Below the pieces are notes generated by a model that had not been told where the DNA came from, did no database searches, and saw only the letters and a list, made by a program, of their open reading frames with translations. From an uncultured Oscillospiraceae bacterium (GTDB lineage: Bacteria; Bacillota; Clostridia; Oscillospirales; Oscillospiraceae): 14,873 nt of DNA. The stretch spans positions 1-14,873 of the forward strand of contig CANRNA010000020.1 of assembly GCA_947631805.1 (NCBI GenBank). The letters run 5' to 3'. The number at the start of each line of letters is the position of its first letter. Within the stretch, counting starts at the first letter, position 1. This document shows, piece by piece, positions 7,050 through 14,028 of the stretch. The position numbers and the translations under genes were made by a program.

Positions 7050-8036
7050 TTATTCCATGTGCGTCCGGGGGTCGGACGCATCGCCCAGGTTCTGGCCCAC
7101 CACGTACAGCACCACGGTGATGACGGAGGCGATGGCCACCGGGCTCCAGAACTCGAACTGCCAGCCGGGGGTCACCATGGCGCTCTCGGCGGCGTATATC
7201 ATCCGGCCCAGGGACATGTCGCTCATGCCCATGCCGATGTAGGCCAGGAACACCTCGTAGGATATGTAGGAGGGTATCTCCGTGGCCAGCATGGTCACGA
7301 TGACGCTCGTCATGAAGGGCAGGATGTTCTTCATGGCGATCTTGATGGTGGAGGTGCCCAGGCACCGGGAGGCCAGGTTGTACTCCCGGTCGCGGATGAT
7401 GACCACCTGGGTGCGGATGAAGAACGCGATGCCTATCCACCCCACCACCGTCATGGCAAACACCATGGTCCAGAAGGTGGGCGAGAACAGCATGGCCATC
7501 ACGGAGATGATCAAAATCAGGGGCACGTTGCCCACGATGTTGTAGACCTCCATCATAATGGCGTCCACCCGCTTGGAGAAGCCCCACACCGCGCCGATGA
7601 GCACGCCGATGGTCATGTTGATGGCGCCGCAGATCAGGGCCAGGGAGATGGATATGCGCGAGCCGCTCCAAATGGCGTCAAAGGTGGGCTCGCCGGAGGC
7701 GCCTGCGCCCAGGATCCAGTGGATGCTGTTGCCGAAATAGTCCAGCGCCTTGCTGGGAGACAGGTGCTTGGAGTTGGGGTCCAGCAGGTTGGCGTAGGGG
7801 TCGTAGTGGATAACGGAGGGATAGATGTACGCGAACAGGATCATGAGCACCAGCAGCGACAGGATGACGATGTTCAGCTTGTTGCGGAAAAAGACGCGGA
7901 ACACGCTCTTCCAATAGGAGTAGCGGGGCGCGGTTATCTTCTCCGACTCCGCGTTGCTGTGGTCGATGTGGGCAAACAGCTCCTCGTCGCTCAGGCCCAG
8001 CTCTTTCAGGTCGATCGTATTATTCACGCCGCTCAC
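7050..8036 (-). CDS. oppC: Oligopeptide ABC transporter permease OppC
   Basis: One of two integral membrane subunits that would form the peptide channel. The 328-residue protein has a cytoplasmic N-terminal tail, a first membrane helix (about 54-75), an external loop, then five more helices at about 127-150, 167-184, 190-207, 240-263 and 297-315. The permease coupling (EAA-type) loop is at about 218-240 (EYNLASRCLGTSTIKIAMKN), where it would contact the ATPases. Length and layout are normal for the family. The loop before helix 2 usually reads GTD--GRD; here it is LGAGASGEPTFD, so that hallmark is lost. The GTG start at 8036 overlaps the oppB stop by 4 nt (GTGA), implying translational coupling. 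A GTG three codons later is a less likely start. Confidence 0.92.
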   Translation of the reverse strand: MSGVNNTIDLKELGLSDEELFAHIDHSNAESEKITAPRYSYWKSVFRVFFRNKLNIVILSLLVLMILFAYIYPSVIHYDPYANLLDPNSKHLSPSKALDYFGNSIHWILGAGASGEPTFDAIWSGSRISISLALICGAINMTIGVLIGAVWGFSKRVDAIMMEVYNIVGNVPLILIISVMAMLFSPTFWTMVFAMTVVGWIGIAFFIRTQVVIIRDREYNLASRCLGTSTIKIAMKNILPFMTSVIVTMLATEIPSYISYEVFLAYIGMGMSDMSLGRMIYAAESAMVTPGWQFEFWSPVAIASVITVVLYVVGQNLGDASDPRTHME

Positions 8037-9628
8037 CTCTCTTTCGTGGAGAAGGAAATTCTCGGGTCAACGGTGGCCATCAGCAGGTCGCCCAGAATGA
8101 GCGACACCACGCTCAGCACCGCGTAAAACAGCGTCACGCCCACGATAACGGAGTTATCGTATTTGTTGATAGCCTGGGTCAGCAGGTTGCCTGCGCCGGG
8201 AACGGAGTACACGCGCTCGGTGATGATGGCGCCGGTCATGGCGAAGATGACGCTGCCGGGAATGCCGTGGACAATGGGGATAAGGGCGTTTTTCCAGATG
8301 TGCTTGGTGAATATCTCCCCCTCGCTGAGGCCGCCGGACCGGGCGAACTTCACGTAATCGGAGTTCATCTGGTCGATCATGTACCGGCGCATCCACTTCA
8401 TCAGGTTGGCGATGGAGGGCAGCGCCAGGGAGACGATGGGCAGGATGTACATCAGCTTGTTCTTCGAGTCCACCTCAAACAGCGTCGGGAGGCCGAAGAG
8501 CTTGCCGCCCACCGACTTGAACAGGAAGATATACGCCAGGCTGGGCACGGCGATGATGAACATGATATAGATGGTGCCCAGCTTGTCGATGAGCTTATCC
8601 TTTCGCAGGGCCATGAGAAGGCCGATGGGCAGGCCCAGCACGTAGGCCATGATGACGGAGATGATGCCGATGACGAAGGAAAAGCCCAGCTTGCTCATGC
8701 CGGTCTTGTGGGTGCGCATGTTTGTATAGTCGTCCTCGAACCACTCCATATTGGAGGCGGTGGATTCCCGTGACCCCTCCATATACGTGGCGGTGTGCAG
8801 GTCGTCCGCCCGGTCGGCCGTCACGCCGGTGGGATAGGTGGTCGGGGACAGGATATAAGAGCCCTGGGAGTCGGTCATGGTGGTGAACACGTCGATGCCA
8901 CGGTTGACCGTGTAGGACTCGCCTAATTGCAAAGTCAGGATATTTTGATGGATAAAGGGGAACTTGTGGTCAAAGTAAAGCAGGAATTTGTGTTCCGTGC
9001 CGTTGCCGATGATGGCGGGCGAGAACACCTTTTCCGTGGAGCCGGGGGGATTGTACACCGGGTCATACCAGGTGAACTGGATGCCCCTCTTGCCGATATC
9101 CACTTCATCGGGGACATAGTGGATGTTGTCGATGAAGAACATATTGGCAAAGTAATTGAGCGCCCGCTTGACAAGGGGCTTGTTGCGGGTGGCGAACAGG
9201 GCCGTCTGGCCGCCGCTCTTGACCTGGCCGTTGCTCTTCACGTCAGCGTCCAGGCGGGTGATGGTATAGCCCTGGGACTCGTAATATTCGGTGAACTTCT
9301 GGACGTACTCCGCGGTGACCTCGGAGTCCTTGTCCGGCGTGCGGCCCAGCAGCGCCGCCTTGGAGCGGGTATCGTCGTCCAATTCACCTTCGCGGGCCAA
9401 CTGGCTGATATAATCGGAATAAGGCACGTAATCGGTGTAGCCGAACACCTCGTAACGGCTTTGCTCATAGCTGACGCGGGCGTTGCTCTGTATCTTGGAG
9501 TAGTTGGGATCGGCACCAAGGATGGTGGAACGGTCCAGCAACGAGTAGATCAGTATCATGACGATAAGGACCACACAGACCGCCGAAAACGCGCCGTGCA
9601 AGAGCCGTTTCAGTATGTATTTTCCCAT
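8033..9628 (-). CDS. oppB: Oligopeptide ABC transporter permease OppB with large external domain
   Basis: The second channel subunit. The first membrane helix is at about 12-32 and the remaining helices at about 315-340, 350-371, 392-410, 450-470 and 495-518. The coupling loop YVKFARSGGLSEGEIFTKHIWKNALIP spans 425-451. At 531 residues it is much longer than the usual 305-335. The extra length lies between helices 1 and 2 (about 33-312), which by topology is outside the cell, where the binding protein docks. The canonical pre-helix-2 segment may correspond to NILTLQLGESYTVNRGIDVF (229-248), so the added part would be about 45-225. The start at 9628 is preceded by GAGGT. It follows oppA after a 100-nt gap holding a strong hairpin. 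Confidence 0.92.
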   Translation of the reverse strand: MGKYILKRLLHGAFSAVCVVLIVMILIYSLLDRSTILGADPNYSKIQSNARVSYEQSRYEVFGYTDYVPYSDYISQLAREGELDDDTRSKAALLGRTPDKDSEVTAEYVQKFTEYYESQGYTITRLDADVKSNGQVKSGGQTALFATRNKPLVKRALNYFANMFFIDNIHYVPDEVDIGKRGIQFTWYDPVYNPPGSTEKVFSPAIIGNGTEHKFLLYFDHKFPFIHQNILTLQLGESYTVNRGIDVFTTMTDSQGSYILSPTTYPTGVTADRADDLHTATYMEGSRESTASNMEWFEDDYTNMRTHKTGMSKLGFSFVIGIISVIMAYVLGLPIGLLMALRKDKLIDKLGTIYIMFIIAVPSLAYIFLFKSVGGKLFGLPTLFEVDSKNKLMYILPIVSLALPSIANLMKWMRRYMIDQMNSDYVKFARSGGLSEGEIFTKHIWKNALIPIVHGIPGSVIFAMTGAIITERVYSVPGAGNLLTQAINKYDNSVIVGVTLFYAVLSVVSLILGDLLMATVDPRISFSTKER

Positions 9629-9663
9629 ATTTCTGACCTCGCTCTGCTTTGTTTATTATTGCG

Positions 9664-9692
9664 CAAGGGGGTGGGAAGCTCCCACCCCCTTG
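9664..9692 (-). terminator. Strong intercistronic hairpin between oppA and oppB
   Basis: CAAGGGGGTGGGA (9664-9676) and its exact complement (9680-9692) form a 13-bp stem with a 3-nt loop. It begins 36 nt after the oppA stop and ends 35 nt before the oppB start. On the transcribed strand it is followed by CGCAATAATAAAC rather than a U tract. It is therefore better read as a partial terminator or a 3' stabiliser of oppA mRNA, a common way to make more binding protein than permease. No separate oppB promoter was found in the gap. Confidence 0.65.
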
Positions 9693-9728
9693 TTTGCTAA
9701 GATTCTATTGCGTTATTTCGGCAGTGGA

Positions 9729-11909
9729 TCAATAGATACCCAGGTTCTTGGTCATGTAGCCATAGGGCTGAATGGTATCCAGGAAGGTCTGAGGATCGCC
9801 GTAGTCGGGGCCCCAGCCGGAGCTGTGGGAGATATCGAAGTTGGCCTCAGCGCCGGTGGAGTTGCGGTAGTAAGCGTACTGCATGACAGTGGAGTCATCG
9901 AAGCCGATCAGGTTGACGACCACCAGAGGATTGCCCTCCGCGTCCACCAGGGTCTGCTCGATGCCCTTCTTGTAGGCCTGCTTAGTGTTGGTGTTGGTCT
10001 CGCTGCCAGCGAAGTAGAAGGTGTCGATCTGGATGGGGTTCTCAGCAGAGACCTCGACGCCCTCGGCGGCCAGCTCTTCGATGGCCAGGGCCAGCTCGGC
10101 CTGAGCGTTCTCCGGGTTGTACCAGCCGTCGAAGCCGTCGCCGGAACCGGCGCCGCCGTCAGCGGTGGGATCCCAAACCTGGATGGGATAGCCGTCGGCG
10201 TCCAGCTGGGCCTGCATGACCTGGCCGTAGTAGGTGCCGGCGGGGAAGGTGGTGGACTCGCCGTTGATCTCCGTGGTGACGTCAGCCGTCAGAGTGGCGA
10301 AGTCGCCGGGTGCATAGGAGTTCTTCAGGGAGGCATACTTCAGGTCTTCGCCCACGGAGACAGCGTTGTAAGCGCCCCGGTCGAAGCCGTAGGCCAGAGC
10401 CAGACGGAAGTGCTGGTTGTTCATGGCCTCACGGGTGGCGGCGATAGCAGCTTCGTCGTCAGCCTTGGGAGAAACGCCCTGGGTCGCGTCGTTGAAGTTG
10501 GCGAAGGCCGCGCGGTTGATGTTCAGCCAAGCGCAGTAGCAGGTAGCGCTGTTGGTGGTGGTGTAGTGATACAGGTCGAAGTAAGAGGCTTCCTCGCCCT
10601 CGGGGATGTCCTCCTTAGCCTGCACCAGGGAAGAAGCGTTGAAGGAGCAGCCGTTCACGGTGCCGTCAACAGCCTCGTTGTAGGCGCGCATGGTGTCGGA
10701 GCCGTCGTTGTAATAGAAGTTGACGGTGTGGACATGGATGGCGTCGGGATTCCAGTACTCAGGGTTGGCAGAGAAAGTCCAGATGTTCTGCGGGGTGTAG
10801 TTGGTCACAACGTAAGGACCGCAGTAAGCGATGGTCTCGGGGCTGGTGCCGTAGTTGCCGGCGGTGTACTCGTCGCCGTCAGCGGAGAAGGTGCCGCCCT
10901 GGGACTTGTAGAAGTCGCGGTTCAGAGGAGCGAAGCAGCCATAGCCCACCATGGTGGTGAAGGGCGGGAAGGGAGCTTCCAGGGTGTACTCCAGGGTGTA
11001 GTCGTCCAGAGCCTTGACGCCGACCTCGTCGAAGGTGACTTCGCCGTTGACGTAAGCGTCATAGTTCTTGATGCCGCAGCCGCCGTCGGCGCTCATCAGG
11101 TAACCCAGCTCGTCGTTGTTGTCAGCCAGGTGCTCCAGAGAAGCTACCCAGTCGTCAGCGGTGACTTCGCCGATAACGGTGCCCTGCTGGTCGACCCAGT
11201 TGACGCCCGGACGGATGTGGAAGGTGTACACGGTGCCGTCGTCGGAGACTTCATAGCTCTCCGCCAGAGCGGGCTGCTGCACGTTCTTGGCGTCATACTC
11301 CAGCAGGCCGGTGTAGGTGCAGGCGATGAAGTAAGAGTCGGAGGTGTAGGAGGTGGCGATAACGTCCCAGGTCTCCATGTCATAGGAGGAGTGAGCGTTG
11401 TACTCGTCACGCAGGGTGTAGCCATGCTCGTCCAGGTAGGCCTTGGCCTGCTCGAACCACTCGTCGGCATTGGCAGCCGCGCCCCAGATGCCGGTCAGAG
11501 CGTCACGGTCCTCGGTCTTGATGATCTCGTTGCACACCAGAGCGGTGTACCACTTGTACTCATCCAGGCCCCAGGATGTGGTGGTCACGGAACGGGGGAC
11601 AGCGCGGTTCATGGCAAAAGCGCCGCCGTCGCCGTAGATGGGCATGAACACGCCGGACTCAAGCATCTTGGCCTCGGCGACAGCCATCAGAGCGTAGCGC
11701 AGGTTCAGGTCGGTGACCTCAGCCTTGGCGGTCTCATAGGCAGCATAGAACTCGCCCAGGTTGTAGTCGTAGATGGCGTCAGAAGCGTCATCGTACTCCA
11801 TGGCGTCGATGGCCTCCCAGTCGGGGCCGTCGGCGAATGCAGGCACCGCCAGGGCCAGGCACATGACCAGGGCCAGAACGAGCGCCAGCAGATTCTTTGC
11901 GTTCTTCAT
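9729..11909 (-). CDS. oppA: Peptide ABC transporter substrate-binding protein (SBP_bac_5), apparently circularly permuted
   Basis: The secreted binding protein of the Opp importer; it would capture peptides outside the cell and present them to OppBC. Residues 1-27 are a signal peptide (AFA before DG) with no lipobox. The canonical SBP_bac_5 body is clear: TGLLEYD (200-206), QPALAESYEVSDDGTVYTFHIR (212-233), ADDWVASLEH (251-260), AYCGPYVV (361-368), FRLALAYGFDR (501-511) and GWGPDYGDPQTFLDT (698-712). Normally about 70-90 residues follow that last motif, ending domain I. Here the protein stops 14 residues later, and a matching segment instead lies at the N-terminus: YNLGEFYAAYETAKAEV (49-65), DLNLRYALMAVAEAKMLESG (67-86), MPIYGDGGAFAM (89-100). 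Residues 121-179 form a helical linker. The start at 11909 is fixed by AAGGAGG; the frame extends 20 codons further upstream without support. Confidence 0.93.
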   Translation of the reverse strand: MKNAKNLLALVLALVMCLALAVPAFADGPDWEAIDAMEYDDASDAIYDYNLGEFYAAYETAKAEVTDLNLRYALMAVAEAKMLESGVFMPIYGDGGAFAMNRAVPRSVTTTSWGLDEYKWYTALVCNEIIKTEDRDALTGIWGAAANADEWFEQAKAYLDEHGYTLRDEYNAHSSYDMETWDVIATSYTSDSYFIACTYTGLLEYDAKNVQQPALAESYEVSDDGTVYTFHIRPGVNWVDQQGTVIGEVTADDWVASLEHLADNNDELGYLMSADGGCGIKNYDAYVNGEVTFDEVGVKALDDYTLEYTLEAPFPPFTTMVGYGCFAPLNRDFYKSQGGTFSADGDEYTAGNYGTSPETIAYCGPYVVTNYTPQNIWTFSANPEYWNPDAIHVHTVNFYYNDGSDTMRAYNEAVDGTVNGCSFNASSLVQAKEDIPEGEEASYFDLYHYTTTNSATCYCAWLNINRAAFANFNDATQGVSPKADDEAAIAATREAMNNQHFRLALAYGFDRGAYNAVSVGEDLKYASLKNSYAPGDFATLTADVTTEINGESTTFPAGTYYGQVMQAQLDADGYPIQVWDPTADGGAGSGDGFDGWYNPENAQAELALAIEELAAEGVEVSAENPIQIDTFYFAGSETNTNTKQAYKKGIEQTLVDAEGNPLVVVNLIGFDDSTVMQYAYYRNSTGAEANFDISHSSGWGPDYGDPQTFLDTIQPYGYMTKNLGIY

Positions 11910-11916
11910 TGTTTGA

Positions 11917-11923
11917 CCTCCTT
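11917..11923 (-). promoter_or_regulatory. Ribosome binding site fixing the oppA start
   Basis: AAGGAGG on the minus strand lies 7 nt before the ATG at 11909, directly upstream of the signal peptide. It places the oppA start there rather than at upstream codons of the same frame. Confidence 0.85.
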
Positions 11924-11949
11924 CGTCATACAATACACTTCTTTGAACA

Positions 11950-12050
11950 GGGGCGCGCCCGCCCCGCATTCACGAATTCTTATCGCTTGTATCGCAGATA
12001 CAAGCGGAAAAAGGGACATGTCCCTTTTTCCTGTCCGTCGAATACGGACA
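11950..12050 (-). promoter_or_regulatory. Hairpin-rich 5' leader of oppA
   Basis: Four inverted repeats lie in the roughly 160-nt leader between the oppA promoter and its ribosome binding site. In transcript order they are: a 7-bp stem (12032-12038 with 12044-12050), the 26-bp palindrome 12006-12031, a 10-bp stem (11984-11993 with 11997-12006) and a 6-bp GC stem (11950-11955 with 11960-11965). The first three abut one another almost without spacing. No known riboswitch class was recognised. The arrangement suggests control by attenuation or protein binding, or a small repetitive element inserted upstream of oppA. Confidence 0.5.
12006..12031. terminator. 26-bp perfect palindrome, terminator-like
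   Basis: The palindrome reads GG, five A, GGGACATGTCCC, five T, CC. Folded as RNA it gives an 11-bp stem with a CAUG loop, and GGGA/UCCC is followed by a U tract on both strands, as in bidirectional intrinsic terminators. It lies about 40 nt downstream of the oppA transcription start, so it could stop read-through from pepF and also act as an attenuator on oppA. A symmetric protein binding site is the alternative. Confidence 0.5.
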
Positions 12051-12078
12051 TTCCTCCACAGTGGGAGCACTTTATCGT

Positions 12079-12107
12079 ATTTTATTACTTTAATACAATA
12101 ATGTCAA
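12079..12107 (-). promoter_or_regulatory. Promoter of oppA / the opp operon
   Basis: On the minus strand, TTGACA (12102-12107) is a perfect -35 box, followed by a 17-nt AT-rich spacer and TAAAAT (12079-12084), which matches five of six consensus -10 bases. Transcription would start near 12072, giving an oppA leader of about 160 nt. Confidence 0.82.
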
Positions 12108-12206
12108 GGGAACTTCGTGGAAATTCACCATAGAACGTCCATTTATGGCAAATTGCTTAAAAAACCGGAAATATCGTCTGCGCCGATTGGGCAAATCCCT
12201 CAACTG

Positions 12207-13913
12207 TCAGTTGACCCCCGTCAGGTCGTAATCCTCCAGCCAGGCCCTGGCCGTGTCGCACACGCCCCGCAGGCAGCTCTCCTCAAAGGGGCTGTCCAGC
12301 CCCGCGTTGGCCAGCAGCTCCGTGAACACCCGGCTGCCCCCCTGGCGGGCGTAGGCCATGTACTTTTCCCAGGCCTCCTCCCCGCTCTTCTGCCCCAGGG
12401 CCCAGAACTGGAGCGACACCGTCTGGGCCAGGCAGTAGTCTATATAATAGAAGGGACTGCCGTATATGTGGCTCTGCCGCTGCCACGCCTCTCCCTCGGC
12501 GAAAAACGGGATGTCCCCGTCCAGGCGCATCCAGGGCATGTACACCCCCTGGAGCTCCCTCCAGCACCCGTGGCGCTGGGCCGGGGTCATGTCCGGGCGG
12601 GCGTATACCTCGTGCTGGAAGTGGTCCACCAGCGTCCCGTAGGGGATGAAGGTCAGCGCCGCCGCCAGGTGGCTGTAGCGGAACTTTTTGGCGTCCGGGC
12701 CGAAGAAGTCCTCCGCCCAGGGCCAGGCCATGAACTCCATGCTCATGGAGTGGACCTCGCACGCCTCCATGCTGGGCCAGGCGTAGTCCGCGGGGACCCG
12801 GTCCCGGTTCAGCCAGTTGGCGAAGGCGTGGCCCGCCTCGTGGGTCACCACCTCCACGTCCCCCTGGGTGCCGTTGAAGTTGGCGAAGATGAAGGGCACG
12901 CCGTAGTCCTGCAGCGACGTGCAGTAGCCGCCCCCGGCCTTTCCCTCGGTGGAGAGCACGTCCATCAGCTCCCTCTCCAGCATCATCCGGAAAAATTCCC
13001 CCGTCTCCGGGCTCAGCTCGTCGTAGAACTTCCGCCCCGCCGCCAGCACGTCCTCCGCCGTGCCCTGGGGCTTGGGGTTGCCGGAGCGGAACTCCAGCGC
13101 CGCGTCCGCGTAGCTGAGGGGATAGGCCACCCCCAGGCGGGCCGCCTGCTTCCGGTAGATATCGTCCGCCACCGGCACCAGATACTTCACCACCGCCGCC
13201 CGGAACTTCTCCACGTCCTCCCTGCCGTAGCAGTTGCGGCCCATGCGGTAATAGCCCAGGGTGGTGTAGCCCTCGTAGCCAAGCTTTTTGCCCATGGCGT
13301 CGCGCAGGTGTGTCAGCTCGTCATAGATCCGGTCCAGGTCCGGCTGGTGGTCCTTGTACCACTGCCCCACCGCCTTCCAGGCCGCAAGACGGCGCTTGTC
13401 GTCCGCGTCGTGCTGGAAGGGCCCCATCTGGCTGACGGTGTAGGTCCCGCCCTCAAAGGGTATCCGGGCCGAGGCGATGAGCTTGTCGTATTCCTGGGTC
13501 AGGTCGTTCTCCTTTTGCAGCTCGGGGATGATCTCCGGGGAGAACGCCTTGCGGGCTATCTCCGCGTTGAGAAAATAGGGCCCGCCGAACTCCCTCTCGA
13601 AATCCGGCCGGAAGGGGCTGGCCAGCATGGCGTCCAGCCAGTTTTGCATATACTCCCGCACCTCCGGCCAGGCGCTGTTCCAGAAGGTCTCCTCCTTGTC
13701 ATAGAACTCGTCCCTTGTGTCGATGCTGTGGCGGATGCTCACCAGGGTCCCCAGGGTGTCCGCGTGCTTTTCCAGCTTCTCCCACTCCGAGAAGACCGCT
13801 CTCGCCTCCCGGTAGCTCCCGGCGCTCTTCAGCCGCTCGGTCAGGGCGGTCATCTCCCCCTTGAGCGCCTCCACATCCGGGCGCTCGTAGGGCATTTCCG
13901 AAAATTTCAGCAT
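12207..13913 (-). CDS. pepF: M3-family oligoendopeptidase F
   Basis: A zinc metallopeptidase that would cleave short peptides in the cytoplasm; there is no signal peptide. The 568-residue length fits PepF. The zinc motif is HEAGH at 358-362 in VVTHEAGHAFANW, and Glu386 in MEACEVHSMSMEFM is the likely third zinc ligand, 28 residues after the first His as expected for the M3 family. The C-terminal SHIYGSPFYYIDYCLAQ segment (481-497) is also family-typical. The ATG at 13913 has an AAGGAGA site (13920-13926); the open frame extends 27 codons further upstream without support. It lies directly upstream of oppA on the same strand, and no U-tract terminator follows its stop before the oppA promoter. 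Imported oligopeptides are natural substrates, so the pairing with Opp makes functional sense. The stop codon lies inside a small 6-bp hairpin (12200-12214). Confidence 0.94.
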   Translation of the reverse strand: MLKFSEMPYERPDVEALKGEMTALTERLKSAGSYREARAVFSEWEKLEKHADTLGTLVSIRHSIDTRDEFYDKEETFWNSAWPEVREYMQNWLDAMLASPFRPDFEREFGGPYFLNAEIARKAFSPEIIPELQKENDLTQEYDKLIASARIPFEGGTYTVSQMGPFQHDADDKRRLAAWKAVGQWYKDHQPDLDRIYDELTHLRDAMGKKLGYEGYTTLGYYRMGRNCYGREDVEKFRAAVVKYLVPVADDIYRKQAARLGVAYPLSYADAALEFRSGNPKPQGTAEDVLAAGRKFYDELSPETGEFFRMMLERELMDVLSTEGKAGGGYCTSLQDYGVPFIFANFNGTQGDVEVVTHEAGHAFANWLNRDRVPADYAWPSMEACEVHSMSMEFMAWPWAEDFFGPDAKKFRYSHLAAALTFIPYGTLVDHFQHEVYARPDMTPAQRHGCWRELQGVYMPWMRLDGDIPFFAEGEAWQRQSHIYGSPFYYIDYCLAQTVSLQFWALGQKSGEEAWEKYMAYARQGGSRVFTELLANAGLDSPFEESCLRGVCDTARAWLEDYDLTGVN

Positions 13914-13919
13914 ATCGTC

Positions 13920-13926
13920 TCTCCTT
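13920..13926 (-). promoter_or_regulatory. Ribosome binding site fixing the pepF start
   Basis: AAGGAGA on the minus strand lies 6 nt before the ATG at 13913. The PepF alignment also begins at MLKFSEMPYERPD, which supports this start over the upstream methionine of the same frame. Confidence 0.8.
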
Positions 13927-13962
13927 TCGCCGGGCCGGGCCCGCGCTTGAAAACTGACATGT

Positions 13963-13991
13963 ATTTTATCACGCTTCCGCCCCCGCCGCAA
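13963..13991 (-). promoter_or_regulatory. Promoter of pepF
   Basis: On the minus strand, TAAAAT (13963-13968) carries an extended-10 TG two bases upstream, and TTGCGG (13986-13991) lies at a 17-nt spacing. The -35 box is weak (three of six), so the extended -10 would carry recognition. A short GC-rich hairpin follows in the leader (around 13931-13943). Confidence 0.6.
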
Positions 13992-13993
13992 CA

Positions 13994-14022
13994 TTGTATT
14001 TTTGCCCGTTCCGTGCTAAAAT
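13994..14022 (+). promoter_or_regulatory. Promoter of recG, back to back with the pepF promoter
   Basis: TAAAAT (14017-14022) has an extended-10 TG at 14014-14015; TTGTAT (13994-13999) lies 17 nt upstream and matches three of six -35 bases. Its -35 box is 2 bp from that of pepF on the other strand. The predicted transcription start falls on or next to the A of the recG ATG at 14029. Confidence 0.55.
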
Positions 14023-14028
14023 CGGCCT

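Noticed and set aside
5580..8126. 848-codon plus-strand open frame
   Set aside because: It is the antisense shadow of oppD and oppC: His/Gly/Val/Leu-rich with no motif, while the minus strand carries intact ABC motifs.
9629..9728. Possible frameshift that cut off the C-terminus of OppA
   Set aside because: The 100-nt gap has room for only about 30 residues, is largely a hairpin, and the missing segment is recognisable at the OppA N-terminus instead.
9558..12101. 847-codon plus-strand open frame
   Set aside because: Antisense shadow of oppA, spanning the intercistronic hairpin, the oppA leader and its promoter.
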